This document shows positions 24,047-35,611 of a DNA stretch of 64,000 bases, piece after piece. Under the pieces are notes generated by a model. The model was not told where the DNA came from and searched no databases. It was given only the letters and a program-made list of their open reading frames with translations. The position numbers and the translations under genes are program-made. Position 1 is the first letter of the stretch. Each line of letters starts with the position of its first letter. The DNA comes from Gordius sp. MW1 (taxonomy: Eukaryota > Nematomorpha > Gordioida > Gordea > Gordiidae): assembly GCA_964036665.1 (NCBI GenBank), contig OZ038526.1:2480001-2544000 (forward strand), given 5' to 3'.

Positions 24047-24529
24047 ATGCATAGTAACGCTGATGAATTGAAGAAAGAGAATGCTTTACCCGAAGGTAAT
24101 GAAGAAGAGGAAATTGAAACGAAAATTCAAGAAGACGATAATAAGGAGAATAAAATAGAAGGCATTTTAAAAGATGAGATTGATCGAGTTAAGCAAGCCC
24201 CTTGTGGGAGCGTAAGATTTAGTAGGACGACCAAGAAAAAAATTCTGAAGGGTAAAAAATCGAAAGAAAAAAGTTATCCCTTAAGCAAGAAAAGGAGGAG
24301 AACCTATAGAAAGAAAAAGGAAATATCTGATGATAGTGTTAGTAGCAAAAGAGTACGAACTAAGCGTAAAAGTCGAAGTAAGAAAAGAATTGGCTCATCC
24401 AAAAAATCTCGAAAGTCCAAGAGAAAAACAAAGAGCGTCAAAAGGAGAAGGGCTAAACGGAGACGTGATGATCCAGAATTGACGGAGAATAAAAGAAAGG
24501 GACGAAAAAGGAGGTCGGCGAAAAGATGA
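24047..24529 (+). CDS. Highly basic, protamine-like nuclear protein
   Basis: An intact 160-residue frame with no intron. Residues 1-50 are acidic (EGNEEEEIETKIQEDDNKEN). From about residue 60 to the end it is almost entirely Lys, Arg and Ser, with runs such as KKRRRTYRKKKE, RKSRSKKRIGSSKKSRKSKR and KRRRAKRRR. No folded domain or histone fold is visible. The composition resembles sperm nuclear basic proteins or H1-tail-like proteins that compact chromatin; an acidic leader followed by a basic body is known in some protamine precursors. A nucleolar or RNA-binding role is an alternative. The start follows GGCAAAATA with no earlier in-frame ATG. A CRE-like site precedes it and a polyadenylation signal follows at 24594. 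Single-exon structure, unlike RpS24 and PIGG, would fit a retrocopied or germline-specific gene, but that is inference. Confidence 0.7.
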   Translation: MHSNADELKKENALPEGNEEEEIETKIQEDDNKENKIEGILKDEIDRVKQAPCGSVRFSRTTKKKILKGKKSKEKSYPLSKKRRRTYRKKKEISDDSVSSKRVRTKRKSRSKKRIGSSKKSRKSKRKTKSVKRRRAKRRRDDPELTENKRKGRKRRSAKR

Positions 24530-24593
24530 TATACTTTATGTTATAACATTAATGTTCTGTGATATTTATTATGATCTGCACCATGGTGTGTCT

Positions 24594-24599
24594 AATAAA
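24594..24599 (+). promoter_or_regulatory. Polyadenylation signal of the basic-protein gene
   Basis: AATAAA lies 65 nt after the stop codon at 24529. Confidence 0.55.
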
Positions 24600-25016
24600 C
24601 GGCAATTAATGCTATAAAGATCTAGTCAAGTATATCATGGATATTATTTATTATTTTTACAGTTAGGAAGTAAGTATATTAAGTAGTATAATTTGGAAAG
24701 AGGCTTTTTAAGCTCTTAAATTTGTGGTATAATTTAATTGGCACTCATCAGTTATTTTTAATTAATATTTATCCTTGTTATATATAATATATCTTCGTTT
24801 ATGCTATATCGATTCAAATTAACTTAAAATTATCATCATCCTATATCCCCACCATTAAAATACAACCAACTTTCAACGCCTTAAAAAGCCTATAATATAA
24901 ATGTTAAACTGGATTTATAAAATAATGTCTTTTGTGATTTGGCGTTGAGACTATTTTGTAAAAATATTTAAAATATGAAGTAACATTTTCTAACCAAAAA
25001 TGAGCACTTAGACACG

Positions 25017-25153
25017 CATGGGCGTATCCAGCATTGTAATTAAAGGGGGGGGGGTAGGGGTAAAATTACCATTTTTAGAAATTTTGCCATAATTTTTATA
25101 CATTTTTAGATTTAGAGGGGGTCAGCCGCCCCTCCCCCTTGGCTACGCCCATG
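25017..25153. mobile_element. hAT-type MITE (CATGGGCGTAGCC family)
   Basis: Ends CATGGGCGTATCCAGC and TTGGCTACGCCCATG. The flanks are decayed (5 of 8 match). It shares the GGATTTAGAGGGGG... interior block with the other copies. Confidence 0.75.
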
Positions 25154-25624
25154 AGGACAGGAAAATAGGGAGCTGAATTTATTTGGTTAAAAAATTTACT
25201 TTTAACCTGAGGTCAATAATTTGACCTATATTCACAAAATGGACAATGGTAGTTTTACAACCTTTTGAAATCATAAAATTAAATAAAAATATATTTTAAG
25301 GATCAGGAAAATTAGCTTTCCAACATTGCATTTTTAAAATAATTATAACTATTTAATTTATATATACTAAATTTATAAAATTAAATATAGGGAGAGAAGA
25401 GAAGTTTGCTACTTTTTATATATTAAATCAAGTTGTATTAATGGAACTACTTGTAAATAATGTGTTGGTTAGTGTTTGACAGCCCTAATCCAAAATCCTC
25501 TTGGGCCTTAACAGCATGACTAATTTTGCTATAACTTATCACTGTTTTAAACATAGTAAAATTATGTATATTTTTAAATTTGTTTAATAGTCTCATGTTT
25601 TATGCAATGAATTTAAGCATGGAA

Positions 25625-25775
25625 AGTGGGCATATCCAGCATTGGAATGAGGGGCTGGCAATAATGATTTAGGGAGGGGCAAAATAATCATTTTTAGAAA
25701 TTTTAGCCATGGTTTAATAAATTTTTGGATTTAGAGGGGGGGGGGCAGCTGCCTCTCCCCCTGGCTACACTCATG
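25625..25775. mobile_element. hAT-type MITE (CATGGGCGTAGCC family)
   Basis: Degenerate left end TGGGCATATCCAGC, right end CTGGCTACACTCATG. The interior AGGGAGGGGCAAAAT and TTGGATTTAGAGGGGG blocks match the family. No clear target duplication. Confidence 0.7.
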
Positions 25776-26106
25776 AGGATAGTTTATTTGGTAGTTCTTA
25801 ATTTTATAAAACACTAGATGAACCCGGCAAACGTTGTTTTGCCATTTACCCGGGTGTATTAGCAGAATATATATCATCTTATAGATAAATTTCAATAGAT
25901 TAAGAATATATCAAATATAATTGGTAAGTGTTTAGTATGCAAAAATTTTTAAACAGATAGTTAAAGAGGGTCCAAGGCCCAGGCCCACTTTAATTTATTT
26001 AGCCACGCAGGAGGGATTTCATTTTTATAATCACGCAGGAGGGGACACGACCGTCCTATAATAATAATTGACGTGAAAAATAAGCAAAAAAATGACTTTG
26101 ATTTAA

Positions 26107-26370
26107 CATGGGCGTACGCAGGTTTTGAATTAGGGTGAGGCAGAATTAAAAAAAATTTTCTTGACACCAAAAAAAAATAATCTAAAAATTTTTTAGCGAG
26201 CAAAAAAAAGGTCTCGACATCCAAAAATTGTCCTTACCAAAAATTTACCTGAGGGCAAAAAAAGGTCATCGACTATCCAAAATTTTGGCAGTGGCTAATT
26301 AGGGAGGGGCAGTGGCTAATTAAGAAAGGGCAGTGACTAATTGGGAGGGGGAAAAACATAATTTTTTTAA
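26107..26370. repeat. MITE-like fragment with a CAGTGGCTAATT triplication
   Basis: It starts with a family-like CATGGGCGTACGCAGG but lacks the other end. At 26290-26350 a GGCAGTGGCTAATT-type unit occurs three times. The block abuts the break point of the Helitron Rep gene. Confidence 0.5.
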
Positions 26371-26373
26371 TTT

Positions 26374-28844
26374 TTAAGGTTTTTTGTATCGAAAATTGTC
26401 GATTTCTACGGGAACAGTTTTCACTTTGATGGTGAATCTATGACCTCCATCGTTTGGATTACGGCGTCTATACAGTAGATAGCCGTCGCCAGTTTTAGTT
26501 TCTCGGCTCATTTCTCTTGGATATTTTTTGGTGCATTTTCCCTCTTTCATACATGGTGAATCTCTATTTATTGCTCCGCAGGGTCCATGAATCATATGAC
26601 GACTAATGATTTCAAATAGTAGCGGATCTTCTTGCGGATCGGGCAGTTCAGCCGATATAATATTATCAATATGAGTAGGAAAAATTGTGTCCTTCAGCCA
26701 AATTAGGATGTGAGCGTGTGGTAAGCCTCTTTTTGCCATTCTATGGAATATAGCCAGCAGGTAGTTTCTCCATAAATGTGATCTTTGGTGATGACATCGA
26801 TGAGGCGCATAAGTTTTTGCCTGAAAACTCTGGCGGTGAGATCATGTCGATGAGATGATGCTTGGCCTGCCAAAAGCAACTGAGTGATCTCAATCCAAGC
26901 CGGATTGCAGGTGAAGGTAATAAAAAGATGTGGACATCCGTATTTGCGCACATATGTCATCGCATCTTGTGTATATTCATGCATGTGTCTAGGACTGCCG
27001 GTATACGTAGCTGGAAGTATGACCATTTGTCCAACATTGCTTGCGTGACCATCATGTTCGATTGCATCCGCAAGTGAATATAAATTTCGGCACGGAGTAA
27101 CCTCTGATTAAGACGGATGAAAAGAAGTCGTTCGCTCTAGAGTTTTGCATACATATCGACAATGTATTGGTGGAATAGGTGCCGGCACTTCAAGATGTGG
27201 TTGTATTGCTCTCTAATCATTATTCGATATGCATAAAAGTCCATAGAAGACACCTGTAAGAGAAAGAAATTCAGTAGATTAAGATCACATATTATCATTT
27301 TCGCTAGAACATCGTATAACAAAGAGTATAACATTCACCTTTTTTGTTGTCGCGGCCCCTGAATTAGGATTAATTTGCATCACATTAAAGTGGTATCCGT
27401 CTTCTCCTTGCCAAAATAGTATGGGATATTGAAGGGCATCATATGATCTGTGTGTTGCATCTATACTTAGCAGATTTTCATCTGGAGATAATGATATCTC
27501 GACGATCAAATTCTATTCCGATCATTACGATTGCCACTTCATCGATTGTTGGTGCATTAAAGCATCTCTCATGTGCGCCTGATGGTGTTCTATCTGCTTT
27601 TATTACTATTTTGTAATCATCCGTTGGCATTCGTTCGCTCTAATGCGATTTTGAATAATTTAATTAAATGATTTTTGTTGTGGAATAAATGTTGCAAGTC
27701 TATGATGATATCACGTTTGACTCCTGCATGAATCCCACAACGTCGATCAGCCTCCGAATCCCCCATGAAGTAAATTTGCAGAAACCTTTGCTCGACATCT
27801 GATAATGGTAGAGGGGAACCGATTTGATGGTAAATTTGTCTTTGTACTTTAAATGTGGGCATGTAACCTCCATCATTCAAAATTTTCGTTGCTCCGAACG
27901 ATGTCATTTGGAAGCATGCGTTGTACTTGCGAATGTGTTGGAGGAAGTGTCTGGACAATGTATTAGTTCCAGATACATAAGATAAGAGCGGTTCAGGTGG
28001 ATCAACCAGAGGTGGCAAATTGACTTTGCCATTCGAACAACACATTCCAGGATTTTCTTTAGGGAACCGCAAAGCACGACAATGCAAACATATCGTATCC
28101 ATTTGGCCAATCATGACATTAGGGTGCATGCTGTAATCAAATGCTACATCATAATGAAACGCTGCTAATTTCAAACTGGCTCGCGAGTTATATATTGAGC
28201 GTCTGTATCGTGAGCGCATATTGTTTAGTCTTTCGATTCGCTCTTCAGCTGATTCGGTAGCTGGTGAAGTTGTGGCTTGTGAGCGTTTAGTGGCTAGTCT
28301 TTCGATTCGCTCTTCAGCTGATTCGATAGCTCGTGAAGTTGTGGCTCGTAAGCGTTGAGTGGCTAATCTTTTGATTCGCTCTTCAGCTGATTTGGTAGCT
28401 CGTGAAGTTGTGGCTTGTGAGCGTTTAGTGGCTAGTCTTTCGATTCGCTCTTCAGCTGATTCGGTAGCTCGTGAAGTTGTGTTGTGGCTCGTAAGCGTTG
28501 AGTGGCTAGTCTTTCGATTCGCTCTTCAGCTGATTCGGTAGCTCGTAAAGTTGTGGCTCGTAAGCGTTGAGTGGCTAGTCTTTCGATTCGCTCTTCAGCT
28601 GATTCGGTAGCTCGGGAAGTTGTGGCTCGTAAGCGTTAAGTGGCTAGTCTTTCGATTCGCTCTCTTCAGCTGATTCGTTAGCTCGTAAAGTTCTGGCTCG
28701 TAAGCGTTGAGTGGCTAGTCTTTCGATTCGCTCTTCAGCTAATTCGTTAGCTCGTGAAGTTGTGGTTTGTGAGCGTTTAGTGGCTAGTCTTTCGATTCGC
28801 TCTTCAGCTGATTCGATAGCTCGTGAAGTTGTCCCTGAATGCAT
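26374..28844 (-). pseudogene. Helitron Rep/helicase gene, frameshifted and truncated
   Basis: In order on the minus strand: repeated coiled-coil leader (28230-28844); Helitron-like N domain with CCSNGKVNLPPL, PPEPLLSYVSG, MTSFGA, VQRQIYHQIGSPLPL and RFLQIYFMGD; ATHRSYDALQYPILFWQGED; MDFYAYRIMIREQYN; then the Rep region with PHLFITFTCNPAW (metal-site motif 1) and GLPHAHILIWL (the H-U-H motif). These parts nick and join single-stranded DNA in rolling-circle transposition. It is dead: frameshifts lie near 27625, 27500 and 26720, and it stops at about 26374 before the catalytic Tyr motif and the whole helicase. One 85-nt GT/AG interruption (27254-27338) splits KK|VSSMDFYAY and looks like a true intron. 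Confidence 0.88.
28230..28835 (-). repeat. 69-bp coding minisatellite in the Helitron leader
   Basis: About nine copies of a 69-bp unit (23 codons), spaced 68-73 bp. The unit encodes peptides such as SRANELAEERIERLATQR, rich in Glu, Arg and Leu, suggesting a coiled coil. Several copies carry 2-4 bp indels that break the frame (near 28483 and 28660). Such repeats before the N domain are common in Helitron proteins. Confidence 0.85.
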
Positions 28845-29049
28845 CTATAAGTCAATAAAAATACCTTTTATAAAGCTTCCAACGCTGGAATGTTAGCATT
28901 AAGTTGATTTGTATTACTTTTACCACTGCTACGAAGATTGCTAAATAGAAATATTGGTTTAAATAGAAATATTGGTTTAAATTATGATAATTGGGTATTG
29001 TGAGAATATATTTGTTCTAGAAACTTTTTAAATGTTTCTAATGGCTGAA

Positions 29050-29500
29050 GACTTACACTTTATGAATAATTGACTAAAAACATAAAATATTCATAACGCA
29101 GTATAGATATAACCCAAATAAGTTTATCCAATAATATAATTTACACGGAAAAGCTTCTTTTATCATATGGAATAAAAAGCATATATGTAATTAATTGGGG
29201 AAGAGCATATTAATACTTATTGTAGAATCTAATGTTTATATTCCTCTGGTTCATTCATATGGTAAAGGGTTTGACCTGATTTAATATGAAAGAAAATTTT
29301 TATGCAGCAATAAAACATTTAAGCTTCATATACTATACGTCATATGACGTTATTATTTAGTGCTAAAACGTATAAAACAACGTATAAAACAAAAAAATGC
29401 AGCAATAAAACATTTAAGCTTCATATACTATACGTCATATGACGGCATTATTAAGTGCTAAAACGTATAAAACAACGTATAAAACAAAAAAACGTGACCC
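29050..29500. repeat. Helitron 5' region, with a 95-bp tandem duplication
   Basis: 29302-29396 and 29397-29491 are near-identical direct copies (ATGCAGCAATAAAACATTTA...). 29052-29220 is nearly identical to parts of Helitron 2 (54870-55040 and 55325-55440), tying the two elements to one family. Confidence 0.8.
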
Positions 29501-29669
29501 CTCGAAAACTACTGGACCGATTTGGCTCGAACAAATCTTAAAACATGCTCCGGAGTATGGGGAATAAACTGTAAAATTTTGAGCCAAATCGGTCTCTTAG
29601 TTTTCCAAATTTGGTGGTGGCATACACACAAACATACACACATACATAGTTTCATTTTTATATGGAAGA

Positions 29670-30803
29670 TTGTATTGAGCAATGTTATTAGATTATTGAG
29701 CAATGTTCCTTGCTTAAATTTTTTTAAATAATGTTATAAAATTAGCAAGCAATGCTATTTAATTACTGAGCAACATTACTAAATTATTGAGCAATTTATG
29801 TTAATTAACTGCGTAATTAAATATATTATTGAGTGCATTGAATTTCTTATTGCGCACTTAAATGACCCAAAAATTACCAAATAAAGTCTGAAGAGCAATT
29901 TTTACTCATCATCATCATTTAATTTTAGATTTTTTTAATGTTTAAGGGCATTCAAAGCATTTCATTTTTTACCAGACATTTTGGGACGAAGTAAGTTAAG
30001 TTATTTTGAAATACAAAATATATTAATGTTGCATAACGCCAAAAAGCTTATTTCTGGTTTTAGTCACCAAATGGCTGACTAGTTTTAATAGTTATTTTCC
30101 CCCTCCTCCCTTGCTAGTTGTATGACTCTTCAAATTTATTGTCACGCAGTCCTAATCCCCCCATCTTTATTATTGTTACCAGTGCGTTATACGGTGATCG
30201 CGTTTGTTTGTTATAATCCCCCTCACCGATCGTGATGGTATTGTTTACATATTTTTATCTCCCATCATTATTGTTTACCCACTATAAAAAGAACGCTTGT
30301 CGGTAAAAATTATTATTCTCATTCTGATTGTTATTATTCGTAGTCATATATATTTTTGATCTGATTGTAGTCACCAACTCCCTCAATTCAAAAATAATAA
30401 ATAAATAGAATTAAAACTTGTAATTCTATAATTAAAATGCACGTTCAAGCGAAAATATGATAAGGATTCCATTTAGGATTCATCAATAATTTTAAAATTA
30501 AATGAAAATCCGCTAGATGGCGCTTTTTGTAGCTTAAGCAATATTCATCATTTGTACTTAATTTCAAAGCTGGAATTTCATTTTATTAATATATTTATGC
30601 TTAAAATTAGTTGTATAGGCATATATATCAAAATAAAAAGTGCCATTTTATCTATATTTATTGTAAGATTTTGGCTAAAAGATAAGCTCTAACACCCCGC
30701 AAATCATTGGTAACACAATTGAATTAAATCAAAGTCAAAAAATGATTTCTCTTAACATTTTATTTTTAATATCACAATCTCTTCTTCATGATCTAATGTA
30801 GCT
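29670..30803. other. AT-rich intergenic DNA
   Basis: The first 150 bp contain several ATTGAGCAATG-type short repeats. Otherwise no gene or element could be defined. Confidence 0.35.
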
Positions 30804-31010
30804 TAGAGAACTGCACGGGTGACCCGAAACCCTACCTAGGTCCGGATTGAAAATTTTGAAATGTCTACGAAACCATCAGCAGGCCAAGTAGCAAAGAAGA
30901 AGACCACCTCACTGCTTTGGGTCGGATTCGGGTCGGGTTCGGGTTGAAAATTATAATATGCTTTCGGGTCGGTCGGGTTGGATTTAAAGTGTCGGGTCAA
31001 AGGTTATGAA
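30804..31010. mobile_element. hAT-like fragment with CGGGTCGGGTTCGGG repeats
   Basis: The left end TAGAGAACTGCACGGG is shared with a fragment at 54329. It is followed by repeated GGGTCGG/GGGTTCGGG. The right terminus was not found. Confidence 0.5.
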
Positions 31011-31224
31011 TCTTACATTGCAAAATACACGGGACATATCTTTTATATTAATGCTGTAAAATATTTTTTAATTAATATCGAAATGTATAATTAAAGATCA
31101 TTCCATCAGTTGATTGAATTCCTTTAGTTTTTTTAAATCTGATTGTTTTGCATTGAGCGCAAATTCAAAGTTGACTCGTGAAATGTAAAATATATCAACA
31201 AATAATAGTTTCAATTTTTATTTA

Positions 31225-33175
31225 AAAAACTCGGGCCTTCGGCCCTCGTGGGAAGGGGGAAGGGAAGGGGGGAAGGGAAGAGGGGAAGGGAAGGGCAAAC
31301 TCTTCTATACTCTGAATAAAAGTAGCATATTTGCTATGCAATTTATGGGCGAGAAAGGTGGGAAGGGGCGAGAATGCTTATAGGGGGGTATTAAATGCAA
31401 AATGATTAGTTAATTATTTATACAAAAAGAGTCAAGCAAAACGAAAAAAAACTTCGTTTCACAGTTTAGCCAATGGTCATTTTTTCATTGGTCAGCAGCC
31501 AGGATACGGTAAAAGTGGATATAAATTCTTAAGAGTCAAAAAAAACGAAAAAAAAATTTTCGATTCACATTTTGGCCAATGGTCATTTTTTTTTATTGGT
31601 CAGCAACCAGGACACGATAAAAGTGGATATAAATTCATAAGAGTCAAAAAAAACGAAAAAAAAATGATTCACATTTTGGCTAATGGTCATTTTTTCCATT
31701 GGTCAGCAGCCAACGGACTGCCAAAAAGCCATATTATCAATGGTATTAACAAGAACAATCATAATAGTCAAAAAAAACGAGAAAAAAAATTTTGATTCAC
31801 ATTTTGGCCAATGGTCATTTCATTCCATAGGTCAGCAGCCAACGGACGGCAAAAAATCTTATTATCAATGGTATTAACAAGAACAATATATTAATTTAAA
31901 CAAAAAAAATAAAAAAAAATTTGGCCTCTCCGGGATTCGAATTCACATCAGGAGAGGCATAGGCTTTTGTAGGGGGGGGGCACAGGGACCCATATCAGTA
32001 GAGGCATAGGCTCTACTAGGGGAGGGCATAGGGTAATTGTCAATGTTAGCCAAAAAAAACGAAAAAAATTATTTCGATTCACATTTTGGCCAATGGTCAT
32101 TTTTTTACATTGGTCAGCAGCCAGGACACGGTAAAAGTGGATATAAATTCATAAGAGTCAAAAAAAACGTAAAAAAATTTCGATTTATTTGGCCAATGGT
32201 CATTTTTTTCCATCGGTCAGCAGCCAACGGACGGCCAAAAAGCCATATTATCAATTGTATTAACAAGAACAATCATAAGAATCAAAAAAAAACGAAAAAA
32301 AAATTTTTGATTCACATTTTGGCCAATGGTCATTTCATTCCATAGGTCAGCAGCCAACGGACGGCCAAAAAGTCTTATTATCAATGGTATTAACAAGAAC
32401 AATATATTAATTTAAACAAAAAAAATAAAAAAAAATTTGGCCTCTCCGGGATTCGAACCCACATCAGGAGAGGCATAGGCTCTGCTAAGGGAGGGCATAG
32501 GGTAATTATCAATGTTAGCCAAAAATAAACGGAAAAAAAAATTCGATTCACATTTTGGCCAATAGTCATTTTTTCCATTGGTCAGGCGCCAGCGGACGGC
32601 CAGAATGTCATAATAGCAATGGTAGTAACAGGAACAATCATAATAGTCAAAAAAAACGAAAAAACTTGGATTCACATTTTGGCCAATGGTCATTTTTTTC
32701 ATTGGTCAGCACCCAACGGACGGCCAAAAAGTCTTATTATCAATGGTAGTAACAAGAACAATCATAAGAGTCAAAAAAACCCGGGATTCGAACCCAAAAA
32801 CTAGTTAAATTAACAAAATTAAAAGTAATCAACGTGACAAGACATTCGGTGCAAGACAAGACATTCGGTGCAAGACACCCAATAGCGGGACAAAACAAAA
32901 TGGAAAGTGAGCCCATAAATTGCATAACAATTAATATTATTAAAACCCGACCCCGCCCAAAAAATCGATAACGAGAGAGAGATGATGTGGGGAGGAGACA
33001 CGCGTATTTATTACTATTCTAACACAGCGAGGGAGATAGAGATGAGAAGTGGGGCACCTCTTATGCATTAATTTAAAAAATCGATAAAAAACAGTAGAGG
33101 GTAACGGACGGACGGACAATGGACGGACGGACAACAAAAAACGAGCCCATAAATTGCATAGCAATTAACAGTGTG
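31225..33175 (+). repeat. Composite repeat element, copy B (longest)
   Basis: It has the same left end as copy A (GGGCCTTCGGCCCTCGTGGG) and the same sub-terminal motif TTGCTATGCAATTTATGGGC near 31333, complemented at the right by GCCCATAAATTGCATAGCAA near 33150. Between 31440 and 32780 are about nine units of a GGCCAATGGTCAT...ATTGGTCAGCAGCC hairpin spaced about 100-140 bp (wider where tRNA-like blocks intervene). These blocks contain GGGATTCGAACCCA or close variants at about 31930, 32450 and 32785. The 32940-33170 block is nearly identical to 20970-21185. Confidence 0.75.
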
Positions 33176-33559
33176 AAGTGGTAGTTCATTAATAATTTAA
33201 ACTACTTAAATTTATAATCATAAAACACGGTTTCCTCGAAACCTTTCTCTTTTCTCTTTCTACGGCATATAGCATACATCAAGAAGATTCATTAAATTAA
33301 TTAGAGCAGATCCTTGATGTCATGTAATCCCGTAACGCAAAAAGGTTGAGCAACTGTCGTTCTGACACACAAATTTGAGTCTTCAAAAATATTTTTCTCA
33401 AGTCGTTTTTGTTTTCAAGCACCGCCATATAAGATCGCGGAACGTGTCATAAGCTTCCATATGTAGATTTCTTATTTTTTCCTAATATTTATCCATCATT
33501 TGTCTTGGTGCGAACGGGTCGATTGTGTATTTGCCGAACACAAAACTGAATTGGTTAAT

Positions 33560-34960
33560 CGATATTACCACCTACAGCCTTGTTACTAAATCCTTTCCAT
33601 TAAAGAAGTAACAAGTTAGCATAAAACCTTTGTAATTACCACACTTATTGCCTTTCACTAAGTGTATAATCATGCCTTCTCTCCATTGATTAGGAGTTTG
33701 CTCTTCTGCCAATATCATGTAAAGAGGTTCGTCATGGTGGTGACTACTTCTTGCAGTCATCAGACCCATGCTTCCATAGAAATTCTTTCTGGGCCATATG
33801 CTTTTCCTTGTTATATCTTGTTTATCCTAACTTCATCTTCCTCAAAGAGTTCGACCATGCAAATGTTTGGCTCAGTATGGGGAAAGTTATTTTGGTCATT
33901 TGCGATTTTCATAAGTTTCTTGAAATCTCCTTTTATCTTTCCATCGCCTCCTTCGGCTTGAATAAGGCAAGACCCTTATCCATGGGCTTAGCCAGCATTG
34001 ATTAGAGGGAGGCAATAATGATTAAGGGAGGGGAAAAATGATCATTTTTCAAAATTTTAGCCATAATTTTAATAAATTTCAACAACTTTTTGGATTTAGA
34101 GGGGGGCAGCCGCCCCTTCCTGTACCCCTTGGCTACGCCCATGCCCTTCTTGTTTTTGACTGTTTTAAGGGCCCGACGTAGCAACCTCTCTAATCCCTTA
34201 TCTTGGCCAATTTGTAGATGAGCCTACCCCCCCCCCCCTTTTATCCAATGTTAGCCATCTATACAAAGCAATTCGCTCTTGCAAATGCCATCTTAGCGGC
34301 TCTCCTTTTGTTCCCTATATTCTTTGATACTCCTCCGAATTTTTTGTTATATGCCCGTCTTTATAGAAATTTCTTCCTCTATAAAATTCCTAACCATTTA
34401 TCCTATCACCATAGTTACATATTAAAAGCTTTGCCTACTTTGGTCTGTCCTGGAACCCAAATCGCTGTGTCTTTTAGGTCCGCATTATCATGCCATATGA
34501 TTTCGTTCATACCGGATACGATTTTTCCCTAGCTTTTCTTCCTGTCCTTTTTCTAGTATTCCATTTCCAATGAATTGAAGAATATATCTTTCTTTCATTA
34601 GATACACCCCATTTGGGAGCATAAGGACACATACCAATTAGGAGGTCCCATTGATCTGCAATTTTCACCCGCATTAACCTATCTGAACAACGCTTAACTT
34701 CCACCGCTCTGTCCTTGACTTCGCTTAACCGATCCCGCTTCTACGGTAAGGAGACCACTGTAATAACTTGTATCGCTCTCCTAAATCCCGAGCTTGGTTT
34801 CCGTTCCACCTGGTCTCTTTTAGGCAAGCGATGTGTACCTTTGCTTTTTTTAGCAATTGTGTGAGCTTGATGCATTTTTCAATTAACATGCCCACATTCC
34901 AGCCTATTTGCATTCTGAGAGTCGAGCGGGAACCTTGGAATATTTTTCACGTTACACAAT
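33560..34960 (-). pseudogene. Non-LTR retrotransposon endonuclease/RT remnant with nested MITE
   Basis: On the minus strand, the apurinic-type endonuclease N-terminus reads GWNVGMLIEKCIKLTQLLKK and ACLKETRWNGNQARDLGERY (usual W-N-V-G...Q-E-T-x-W). Then comes CSDRLMRVKI and YAPKWGVSNE, and further on the pre-RT linker NQWREGMIIHLVKGNKCGNYKGF. Many frame breaks are present. The MITE at 33981-34143 is inserted in it. Confidence 0.75.
33981..34143. mobile_element. hAT-type MITE (CATGGGCGTAGCC family), nested in a LINE
   Basis: Ends CATGGGCTTAGCCAGC and TTGGCTACGCCCATG. Flanks CCCTTATC and CCCTTCTT match at 6 of 8. Confidence 0.8.
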
Positions 34961-34969
34961 AGGATATGC

Positions 34970-35611
34970 ATTTCGCTTCGTTTGTGAAGGAAGCCCTAGC
35001 TTCCTGTTGTAAATTTATGTTAAATTTGAAAGTTTTTTAATGCCACAGGCCTTTAGTCTTGATAAATATGAGCATGCCTCTTTTTTGAAAAAATAGTCCT
35101 AGCGATGACCAAAGAAGATAATTTTTAAGTTTTTAGAACAAGTAAACATGTATAAGAAGTCGCGTAATGTGGTAAAACATGGTTAATACGTAAGGAGGAG
35201 TTTTGGTAAAAGAGAGACCCTGGACAAATCCCTGTCGCTAGAAAATAATTTTTTTATAACGACGAATCTACCTTAACCGATTATCAAGTTCCTCACATTC
35301 TTCCCTCAAACCCTAAAAATTATGACGGAACAATTAATCATGGAGTCGCCAACACAACACTTTTTTCTATTGCACCTTTATTACAATGCGCGCCCTATTA
35401 AGCTTAAAAGGTATAATACACCTTAACTTATGTTAAAACTTTTAGACGGTATAAAAATAGATCAAAGTTTGAACTTTGAAATTGCCGCTTTGTTGTGCAA
35501 ATATATTATTATAAATATTTAAAGTCAAAAACAATTATTTTTTATTAACTTGCACCCCAACATATTTAGATATCTATGATTTTACTACCAAAACATCTAT
35601 TTTATAACATA
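34970..35611. other. AT-rich intergenic DNA
   Basis: No gene or element with recognisable ends before the Helitron at 35612. Confidence 0.35.

Larger units (their letters stand above)
25814..29669 (-). mobile_element. Helitron 1 with a broken Rep gene
   Basis: Read on the minus strand, the element starts TCTTCCATATAAAAATG after an A (29669). It ends GGCAAAACAACGTTTGCC, then GGGTTCATCTAG, followed by T (25814). An 18-nt hairpin (stem GGCAAA/TTTGCC) about 10 nt before CTAR and insertion between A and T are the canonical Helitron terminus rules. The minus strand carries a Helitron-like N-terminal domain and an HUH Rep, but the sequence after the Rep is replaced and the helicase is absent. Terminal blocks are shared with Helitron 2. 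Confidence 0.85.

Noticed and set aside
28230..28835. CRISPR-like array of regular repeats
   Set aside because: Units are contiguous without unique spacers and lie in frame in a Helitron gene; it is a coding minisatellite in eukaryotic DNA.
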